Positions 1 to 4,908 of a stretch of 6,757 nucleotides of DNA are shown here, piece by piece. The notes under the pieces were generated by a model. The model saw nothing but the letters and a program-made list of their open reading frames with translations. It made no database searches and was not told the DNA's origin. How positions within the stretch are numbered: position 1 is the stretch's first letter; each line of letters opens with the position of its first letter. Origin of the DNA: an uncultured bacterium (GTDB lineage Bacteria; Bacteroidota; Bacteroidia; Chitinophagales; Chitinophagaceae). The DNA is taken from positions 1-6,757 of the forward strand of contig CAJBPC010000730.1 of assembly GCA_903957405.1 (NCBI GenBank), written 5' to 3'. A program made the position numbers and the translations under genes.

Positions 1-706
1 ATGGACTTTGAATTTTGACGGGATAAAGACCAAGAACTACGGTGGCACGACCTTCCTGGTGAATGCGTCTGTCGGCGGGAATATGGATCAGAACTATTCC
101 GGTCTGTCTTCTTGGGGTGGTATCCGCACAACAAAGAATCTGCCCTTGTTGTTCCCTGACTTTACGGGTGCTAGAGACAAGCGCGCACAGTTCTTCCAGC
201 ACAACCTGGAGATCGATAAGATCAGTGAGTTCAAGGATGGTTTCGGGGTGACGAAATTCCGCAACAAGACCCGGTCGGGTGGTTTCGGTACAGATCCCAG
301 CCGCACCTTCAGTGATATTGATTTCCCTGTCTTCCGCCTCGCAGAGATGTACCTCATCTATGCGGAAGGTGTCGTCAGGGGTGGCAGTGGCGGTGACCGT
401 GTCACTGCTGTAAGCTATATCAATAAACTCCGTGAAAGGGCGTATGGCAGTACGACAGGGAATATTTCCGATGTCTCCATGAATGCCGCATTCCTGCTGG
501 ATGAGCGTGCCCGGGAATTGTATTGGGAAGGATTCCGCAGGACTGACCTGATCCGTTACGGGCAGTTCACGGAAGGATCTTACCTGTGGCCATGGAAAGG
601 GGGTGTGAAGAACGGCACCGGAGTGGGGTCATTCCGCAAGTTGTATCCAATCCCTGCCACGGAAGTCGGTTCCAACCCGAACATCAAGCAAAACACCGGT
701 TATTAA
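1..706 (+). CDS. SusD/RagB-like outer-membrane nutrient-binding lipoprotein, C-terminal part (5' truncated by window edge)
   Basis: The reading frame is open from base 2 to the TAA at 704-706, giving 234 residues; the start, signal peptide and lipid-anchored Cys lie outside the window. SusD-like proteins run about 500-600 residues, so roughly the last 40% is present. Family hallmarks are the segment DFPVFRLAEMYLIYAE (bases about 323-367), where the SusD TPR-like helices meet, the following YINKLRERAYG, then LLDERARELYWEGFRRTDLIRYGQF, and the closing YPIPATEVGSNPNIKQN typical of SusD C-termini. SusD proteins sit on the cell surface as a lid over a SusC TonB-dependent transporter and capture oligosaccharides; a susC gene is expected just upstream. 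The upstream part with GTTFLV and WGGIRTTKN resembles the SusD branch that occurs with SusE/SusF, often linked to starch or alpha-glucans, but the substrate cannot be proved here. It is 19 bp from the next gene and probably co-transcribed. Confidence 0.95.
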   Translation, partial: WTLNFDGIKTKNYGGTTFLVNASVGGNMDQNYSGLSSWGGIRTTKNLPLLFPDFTGARDKRAQFFQHNLEIDKISEFKDGFGVTKFRNKTRSGGFGTDPSRTFSDIDFPVFRLAEMYLIYAEGVVRGGSGGDRVTAVSYINKLRERAYGSTTGNISDVSMNAAFLLDERARELYWEGFRRTDLIRYGQFTEGSYLWPWKGGVKNGTGVGSFRKLYPIPATEVGSNPNIKQNTGY

Positions 707-725
707 ACTATCAAACAGCAAGAAC

Positions 726-1574
726 ATGAAAAAAATCACAACAGCGATACCCGTGATGCTGGTCGTCGCCTTCCTGTTTTCGAGCTGCGAGAAGGAGGAA
801 AACAAGATCTTCTACAAGGGTGGCAAGCAGCCAGCCCTGACAGCCTCCACCACCGCAGTGAATCTGCAGCCGCCTCCTGCGGATGAATCAATTGAAGCCA
901 TCCGCTTCGAGTGGACGAATCCTGAATACCAGTTCACGACCGGCATCAGTTCACAGGATGTCAACTACCAGCTGGAAATCGACACCGTCGGTGCAAATTT
1001 CGGCAGTAAGAGTAAGTTCGTGACCACCGTCTCAAAAGACCTCGTGAAACGTTATACGGTGGCTGAATTCAACGCGATCCTCGGCAACACCATGTTCCTG
1101 CCCTTCGGCAGGAGGTACAGCCTCGAGGCCCGCATCACGAGTAGCCTGGGCACGAATAATGCTGCGCCGCTTGTCTCCAACAAAGTGACGTTCACCGCCA
1201 CGCCGTACGCACCTCCGCCGAAAGTGGCATTGCCACTCACCGGAAAGCTGTTCATTGTGGGGAATGCCACACCGGGTGGATGGAACAACCCGGTGCCCGT
1301 CCCATCTCAGGAGTTCAAGAAGCTCTCGAACACGCTCTTTGAGCTCACCCTCGCCCTTGGCGGAGCAGGCACCAACTATCTGTTCCTGCCCGAAAACGGC
1401 AGCTGGTCGACCAAGTACGCCGTGGTTGATAACTCGGCAGGTGGCATTGCCAATGGTGGTGAGTTCAGGTTCTACAGCAGTGGCGGACAGGATTTTCCAG
1501 CACCGGCCGCAGCGGGGAACTATAAGATCACCGTGGACTTCCAGAAAGGGCTTTTTACCGTCGTGAAACAATAA
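726..1574 (+). CDS. SusE-family surface lipoprotein with one C-terminal glycan-binding module
   Basis: This is a 282-residue lipoprotein. Residues 1-20 form a signal peptide (KK, then a hydrophobic stretch ending LFSS) before lipid-anchored Cys21. The residues after the Cys are EKEEN, which fit the Bacteroidota lipoprotein export signal (Lys followed by two acidic residues) and predict display on the outer face of the outer membrane. Residues about 35-160 match the SusE N-terminal domain, with PALTAS, FEWTNPEY, YQLEID and SNKVTFTATPY. After the proline linker APPPKVALP, residues 173-282 form one SusE/SusF-type carbohydrate-binding module with GKLFIVGNATPGGWNNP and LFLPENGSW; Trp186 and Trp227 are candidate sugar-stacking residues. 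Classical SusE and SusF carry two and three such modules, so one is short. It follows susD by 19 bp in the same operon. The start ATG was chosen because it directly begins the signal peptide. The family is clear; the ligand is inferred only as a polysaccharide. Confidence 0.92.
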   Translation: MKKITTAIPVMLVVAFLFSSCEKEENKIFYKGGKQPALTASTTAVNLQPPPADESIEAIRFEWTNPEYQFTTGISSQDVNYQLEIDTVGANFGSKSKFVTTVSKDLVKRYTVAEFNAILGNTMFLPFGRRYSLEARITSSLGTNNAAPLVSNKVTFTATPYAPPPKVALPLTGKLFIVGNATPGGWNNPVPVPSQEFKKLSNTLFELTLALGGAGTNYLFLPENGSWSTKYAVVDNSAGGIANGGEFRFYSSGGQDFPAPAAAGNYKITVDFQKGLFTVVKQ

Positions 1575-1595
1575 CCAACCATAAAAGCACATCAT

Positions 1596-2744
1596 ATGAG
1601 ATTTAATAGCATAAAAAGCCTCATGGCAGCCATGCTGCTCCTGATGGCTGTGGCCTGCGAAAAGGCTGCGGATCTGCCGCTTTACAGCGATGGTAAGGAG
1701 CCTGTGCTGACGGCATCTGCAACCGCCATTGCCCCTACGCCGGCCGATAGCAATAAGGTGGCCCTTACACTCTCCTGGACGAGTCCGGAGTATTCGACAG
1801 ACTCCCTGAAGTACAAGTACATCGTTCAGGTCGACTCAGCCGGTCGCAATTTCTCCAAAGCCATATCCCGTGAAATGTCGGGCTCCCGCAGCCTTCAGAT
1901 GACCGCAAAGGAGCTAAACACCATCATGCTCAACTATGGGTTCTTGTTCAACAAAGCCTATGACCTTGACATGCGCGTGATCTCCTCCTATGCCAACAAC
2001 AATGAAAAGCGACTGTCTAACACCGTCCGCATAAGGGCGACCACCTACAAAGTGCCCCCTAAAGTGGCGCTTCCCACTTCGGGTAAGCTCTTCATCGTAG
2101 GAGATGCCACGCAAGGCGGATGGAATAATCCGGTGCCGGTACCCTCCCAGGAATTGAACCGGATCGATGAGACGACTTTCGGTGGGATATTCCAGCTGAA
2201 CGGAGGAAAACAATACCTCCTGCTGCCAAGCAATGGTGATTGGAGCAATAAGTATTCCGTGGCGAGCAATACCGTTCCTGGCCTTGCCGCCGGTGGCAAT
2301 TTCGGATTCAACCTGTCTGATAATTTCCCCGGCCCAGCCAATAGCGGTTTGTACAAGATGCTCATGGACTTTCAGACCGGCATGTTCACGGTCACTGCTT
2401 TCACCCAGCAGCATGGTCTTCCTGACAATTTATTCATCGTAGGGGACGCCACACCGGGCAGTTGGAACAATCCCGTACCAGTTCCTTCACAAAGGTTCAC
2501 CCGGGTCAATGCCACCCGATTCGAACTGACGCTGGCCCTGACGGCCGGAAAGAAATTCCTGTTCCTGCCAGAGAATGGCAACTGGGGCAAGAAATTCGGA
2601 GCAGCCGACGATCAGGCCCCCGGCATTAAAGGCGGCGGGGCGCTGAAGCCGGAAGGTTCCGATATGCCTTCTCCGGATGTCAGTGGAAATTATAAGATCA
2701 CCGTAGACTTCATGAACAATACCTATTCGATCGTGAAGATCTGA
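1596..2744 (+). CDS. SusE/SusF-family surface lipoprotein with two tandem glycan-binding modules
   Basis: This 382-residue lipoprotein is a paralogue of the preceding gene along its whole length. The signal peptide (residues 1-20, ending LLLMAVA) precedes Cys21. The next residues, EKAAD, keep the Lys at +3 but lack the paired acidic residues, so the surface-export signal is weaker than in its neighbour. Residues about 35-152 are the SusE N-terminal domain (PVLTAS, LSWTSPEY, YIVQVD, SNTVRIRATTY). The linker VPPKVALP leads into module a (about 163-267) and module b (about 276-382); both carry FIVGDAT followed by the decamer WNNPVPVPSQ. Trp176 and Trp216 in module a, and Trp290 and Trp330 in module b, are candidate ligand-stacking residues. 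Length and architecture match the usual two-module SusE plan. It lies 21 bp after the previous gene and is the last gene before a strong terminator. Expected role: holding glycan chains at the cell surface beside the SusC/SusD complex. The substrate is not determined. Confidence 0.92.
   Translation: MRFNSIKSLMAAMLLLMAVACEKAADLPLYSDGKEPVLTASATAIAPTPADSNKVALTLSWTSPEYSTDSLKYKYIVQVDSAGRNFSKAISREMSGSRSLQMTAKELNTIMLNYGFLFNKAYDLDMRVISSYANNNEKRLSNTVRIRATTYKVPPKVALPTSGKLFIVGDATQGGWNNPVPVPSQELNRIDETTFGGIFQLNGGKQYLLLPSNGDWSNKYSVASNTVPGLAAGGNFGFNLSDNFPGPANSGLYKMLMDFQTGMFTVTAFTQQHGLPDNLFIVGDATPGSWNNPVPVPSQRFTRVNATRFELTLALTAGKKFLFLPENGNWGKKFGAADDQAPGIKGGGALKPEGSDMPSPDVSGNYKITVDFMNNTYSIVKI
2082..2741 (+). 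repeat. Tandem pair of SusE-type binding modules within the second SusE gene
   Basis: Two copies of a module of about 105 residues lie head to tail, copy a at about 2082-2396 and copy b at about 2421-2741. A third copy sits at the end of the preceding gene (about 1242-1571). All three share the ten-residue string WNNPVPVPSQ, a later NG-x-W and a YK-x(4)-DF near the end. The DNA under the shared decamer differs at 6-8 third-codon positions in each pairwise comparison, all synonymous. The repeat is therefore old and held at protein level, not a fresh DNA duplication. Confidence 0.85.
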
Positions 2745-2782
2745 TGATGCCCCAAGATCGCTGAAGGAATACCGTCGGCAAA

Positions 2783-2818
2783 AAAAAGGATCCCGTTCTC
2801 ATGAGCGGGATCCTTTTT
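2783..2818 (+). terminator. Rho-independent terminator of the sus operon, probably bidirectional
   Basis: The arm GGATCCCG (2788-2795) pairs perfectly with CGGGATCC (2806-2813) across a ten-base loop. The loop is itself partly palindromic (CTCATGAG). A run of five T (2814-2818) follows on the plus strand. Eight A (2780-2787) precede the hairpin, so it reads as hairpin plus T-run on the minus strand too. It begins about 40 bp after the stop of the second SusE gene, placing the operon end here. Confidence 0.88.
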
Positions 2819-2973
2819 CATTCAGACGATTGATTCGGGATGTCTATTGTTCAGTCATATGTGCCCTGTTTGAAAGCACAGCTTTGCCACGGATGATGGA
2901 GAACGTATCAGAACAGTATCCTGCACACGCATGATACTGAGCCTTTATCCTTTGGCTGTCGAGCCTTATTCAG

Positions 2974-3011
2974 AAAAAATCCCGTTCACAGGAACAGGAT
3001 TCTTCGGGATT
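2974..3011 (-). terminator. Probable minus-strand terminator after the DUF983 gene
   Basis: Read on the minus strand, AATCCCG (3011-3005) pairs with CGGGATT (2984-2978) across a 20-base loop, and T residues continue to 2974, giving an uninterrupted T-run. It starts about 27 bases beyond the TGA of the DUF983 gene, a normal distance for an intrinsic terminator. The stem is only 7 bp with a long loop, so it is weaker than the sus hairpin. The larger A-rich hairpin at 2783-2818 could act as a backup for this strand. Confidence 0.55.
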
Positions 3012-3037
3012 CAATCAAATCGATTTAATATGACAAT

Positions 3038-3508
3038 TCACCAGTTGTGTTGGTGTTCTTTTATCAATCGTTCGTTCGGCGCATCCGGCGCTTTGTCCTT
3101 CCAGTCTGGCTCGTATCTCACGAACCATGACAACCAAAGACTTCTGGAGAGCCTCATGATCAATGGCTGCAGCAATAAAAGCGTCACTGCATTGACACCC
3201 ATCCACCAGAAAAATCGTGTATCGTCAAGGGAAAATCCGATCAACACCCACCAGGCAATGAAAGACGCCACACTGAAAGCCACGGTGAGTGCATAGCTGA
3301 CATATCCTGTGCCATAATAAAATCCTGTTTCGATCTCTGTCAGTTGTCCGCAAGTTGGGCATGCTTCATTCATGAGCACGATCTTTCCCAGATTGTAGGG
3401 GTTTTTTTCCTTGAACATTCGGCCCGTCCGACAACGAGGGCAACGGTTGCCGAGCACGCTGAGCAGATAGCTGGGTTTTGGCGATGGCATGTACTGAATT
3501 TGATTCAT
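3038..3508 (-). CDS. DUF983 family small membrane protein with a zinc-ribbon-like head
   Basis: The 156-residue protein (from the ATG at 3508) has CPRC at 23-26 and CPTC at 50-53. This four-cysteine pattern resembles a metal-binding ribbon, set within the DUF983 signature LLSVLGNRCPRCRTGRMF and FYYGTGYVSYA. Two hydrophobic segments follow, roughly 68-92 and 98-118, then a basic and proline-containing C-terminus (RYEPDWKD). The cellular role of DUF983 is unknown to me; an inner-membrane location is inferred. The frame stays open back to 3553, but a promoter-like TACCTTTG at 3517-3510 touches the ATG at 3508, so starts farther upstream are unlikely. A second in-frame ATG at 3490 (MPSPKPSYLL) is a real alternative and would give 150 residues. 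It lies 48 bp after murF on the same strand and may be transcribed both with murF and alone. Confidence 0.85.
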   Translation of the reverse strand: MNQIQYMPSPKPSYLLSVLGNRCPRCRTGRMFKEKNPYNLGKIVLMNEACPTCGQLTEIETGFYYGTGYVSYALTVAFSVASFIAWWVLIGFSLDDTRFFWWMGVNAVTLLLLQPLIMRLSRSLWLSWFVRYEPDWKDKAPDAPNERLIKEHQHNW

Positions 3509-3509
3509 G

Positions 3510-3517
3510 CAAAGGTA
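3510..3517 (-). promoter_or_regulatory. Bacteroidota -7 box (TACCTTTG) before the DUF983 gene
   Basis: On the minus strand this reads TACCTTTG and matches TAnnTTTG, followed by a single C and then the ATG at 3508. No TTG is seen at the -33 distance. If it is used, transcription would begin at or just inside the first ATG. That implies either a leaderless message or use of the ATG at 3490. Confidence 0.4.
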
Positions 3518-3556
3518 TCCTTTCCGATACATGCATTGTGTGATTTCTATCACCGG

Positions 3557-4837
3557 TTACAAGGCTCGCAGTACCATCTCCATTTGCATGCTCCTGGATC
3601 CCTTTACAAGGATCAGGGCCTCTGTCAGGGGATGTTTTACAAGCCATTCTGCCGCAGCGGCGGCATTCGGAAAGTACAGGTAAGCATGTGCTACATGGCT
3701 GAAATCACCACCGACAAGTATCACAAGATGCCAGGGATTTGTCTGCAGCAAGGATATGATTTCGGCGTGTTCGGCAATGCTTTCACTGCCCAGTTCCATC
3801 ATTCCGCCGATGAGGATGACTTTCTTGTCATGCGGCTGCCGTATCAGGTTTTCGATGGCGGCGCGCATGCTTGTCGGATTGGCGTTGTATGCATCGAGGA
3901 TGATGCGGTTGCTGTTGCGTACCACCATCTGCGAACGGCTATTGGATGGTTGATATGCGTTGATGGCTGCAGCGATTGCCGCATCCGGGACTTTGAAATG
4001 CCGCCCGATCGTTGCGGCGACCAGTACATTCGCCAAATTGTAATCACCCACAAGTTGTGTTTCAATAGCGGTTGCGTCGTCCTGATCGAGGGCAACTGTC
4101 AGAAACGGTTCGCTGTACAACACCCTCCCCGTGACATCGGCATCTGCTGAGCCATAGGTGACGATGTGTGGAATCCCACGACTCATTTCAAGTAGATAGT
4201 CGAGGTCACGCATCACGAAAGCGGTGCCGTCATGAACCCGGAGATGGTCAAATAGTTCACCTTTGCCTTTCCGCACCCCTTCGACTCCACCGAAGCCCTC
4301 GAGGTGGGCCTTTCCGCAATTGGTGATGATGCCGTGGGTGGGCATCACATAGCTGCAGTATCCCTTGATTTCCTGCTGATGATTTGCACCCATCTCTATC
4401 ACGGCTATCGCGGTGTCTTCGGGCATGTCCAATAATGTTAGCGGAATGCCGATATGGTTGTTCAGGTTCCCTTTTGTGGTATGCGTCTGGTATCGCGTGG
4501 ATAATACCGCGTGTATAAGCTCCTTGGTCGTGGTCTTCCCGTTGCTGCCGGTGATGGCGATGACGGGGATATCGAACTGTTTTCTATGGTGCAGGGCGAG
4601 TGCCTGTAGGGTCGCGAGTGCGTTTTCGACGATCACGACGCGGTCGTCAGTGATGCCACGGTCTTCGTCCATTACGACACAGGCGGCATTGACATCCAGG
4701 GCAGCCTGTGCGAAATCATTCCCATTGAACCGTTCGCCTTTAAGTGCAAAGAACATTTCTCCGGATGATATCTTCCTGGAGTCTGTTTGTATCTTCCGAT
4801 GACGGAGGTATATCCTGTATAGTTTTTCGATGACCAT
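3557..4837 (-). CDS. murF: UDP-N-acetylmuramoyl-tripeptide--D-alanyl-D-alanine ligase (MurF)
   Basis: MurF is the cytoplasmic ATP-dependent ligase that adds D-Ala-D-Ala to UDP-MurNAc-tripeptide, completing the soluble peptidoglycan precursor. This copy has 426 residues, slightly shorter than the usual 430-460. The N-terminal substrate domain carries IQTDSRK (16-22) and FFALKGERFNGN (29-40). The ATP P-loop is ITGSNGKTTTKEL (95-107). Then come TKGNLNNHIGIPLTLL (121-136), EMGANHQQEI (149-158) and HLEGFGG (178-184); Lys192 in GKGELF is the likely carbamylated lysine of Mur ligases. DAYNANPTSM (315-324) is a strong MurF signature, and VKGSRSMQME (411-420) closes the C-terminal domain. All key motifs are present, so the enzyme should be active. 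It stands apart from the division and cell-wall (dcw) cluster, between gldJ and the DUF983 gene. Its ATG at 4837 fits the family N-terminus (EKLYRIYLRH). Confidence 0.97.
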   Translation of the reverse strand: MVIEKLYRIYLRHRKIQTDSRKISSGEMFFALKGERFNGNDFAQAALDVNAACVVMDEDRGITDDRVVIVENALATLQALALHHRKQFDIPVIAITGSNGKTTTKELIHAVLSTRYQTHTTKGNLNNHIGIPLTLLDMPEDTAIAVIEMGANHQQEIKGYCSYVMPTHGIITNCGKAHLEGFGGVEGVRKGKGELFDHLRVHDGTAFVMRDLDYLLEMSRGIPHIVTYGSADADVTGRVLYSEPFLTVALDQDDATAIETQLVGDYNLANVLVAATIGRHFKVPDAAIAAAINAYQPSNSRSQMVVRNSNRIILDAYNANPTSMRAAIENLIRQPHDKKVILIGGMMELGSESIAEHAEIISLLQTNPWHLVILVGGDFSHVAHAYLYFPNAAAAAEWLVKHPLTEALILVKGSRSMQMEMVLRAL

Positions 4838-4841
4838 GGTG

Positions 4842-4849
4842 CAAAGTTA
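4842..4849 (-). promoter_or_regulatory. Bacteroidota -7 box (TAACTTTG) before murF
   Basis: Minus-strand TAACTTTG matches TAnnTTTG exactly and lies only four bases (CACC) from the murF ATG. No clear TTG sits 19-21 bp upstream, because that stretch is occupied by the gldJ terminator hairpin. If used, the murF leader would be almost absent. Confidence 0.45.
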
Positions 4850-4858
4850 GGCATAAAC

Positions 4859-4886
4859 AAAAAGCCCCTCCGGTAGGGAGAGGCTT
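4859..4886 (-). terminator. Intrinsic terminator after gldJ
   Basis: On the minus strand AAAGCC (4886-4881) pairs with GGCTTT (4866-4861). After one mismatch, CTCC pairs with GGAG at 4871-4868 around a short loop, and the TTTTT of 4863-4859 follows. It begins about 22 bases after the gldJ stop codon and lies before the murF start, so murF probably does not depend on gldJ transcription. On the plus strand no T-run beyond the stem follows. Confidence 0.68.
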
Positions 4887-4908
4887 TCGCTAATGAAATT
4901 AGTATGAA

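Larger units (their letters stand above)
2745..3037. other. Convergent intergenic spacer without a recognisable gene
   Basis: This 293-bp spacer lies between the plus-strand sus operon and the minus-strand DUF983 gene. It contains the two hairpins listed separately. Between them (about 2819-2973) I see no tRNA or other structured RNA signature, no clear -7/-33 promoter pair and no convincing short coding sequence. A plus-strand frame that opens at 2931 runs straight through the DUF983 gene on the opposite strand and is not a gene. Confidence 0.6.

Noticed and set aside
1032..1595. Minus-strand frame of 187 residues opposite the first SusE gene
   Set aside because: It is antisense to a clear lipoprotein gene, its translation is rich in Arg, Cys and His without any domain, and it has no promoter of its own.
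1914..2414. Minus-strand frame of 166 residues opposite the second SusE gene
   Set aside because: It lies wholly inside a well-supported gene and shows no recognisable family; the open frame follows from the codon pattern of the true gene.
2082..2741. Recent DNA-level tandem duplication within the second SusE gene
   Set aside because: The repeats match in protein, but the DNA has diverged at most third positions even in the identical decamer.
2931..3296. Plus-strand frame of 121 residues starting in the convergent spacer
   Set aside because: Most of it is antisense to the DUF983 gene and it crosses that gene's putative terminator; no coding signature was found.
3509..3553. Extended N-terminus of the DUF983 protein beginning at a GTG at 3553
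   Set aside because: The extra 15 residues look unlike the family, the start would sit directly behind murF, and the stretch contains the TACCTTTG box.
3344..4150. Plus-strand frame of 268 residues opposite murF and the DUF983 gene
   Set aside because: It overlaps two confident genes on the other strand, is rich in Cys and His as expected for an antisense frame, and contains no signal or domain.
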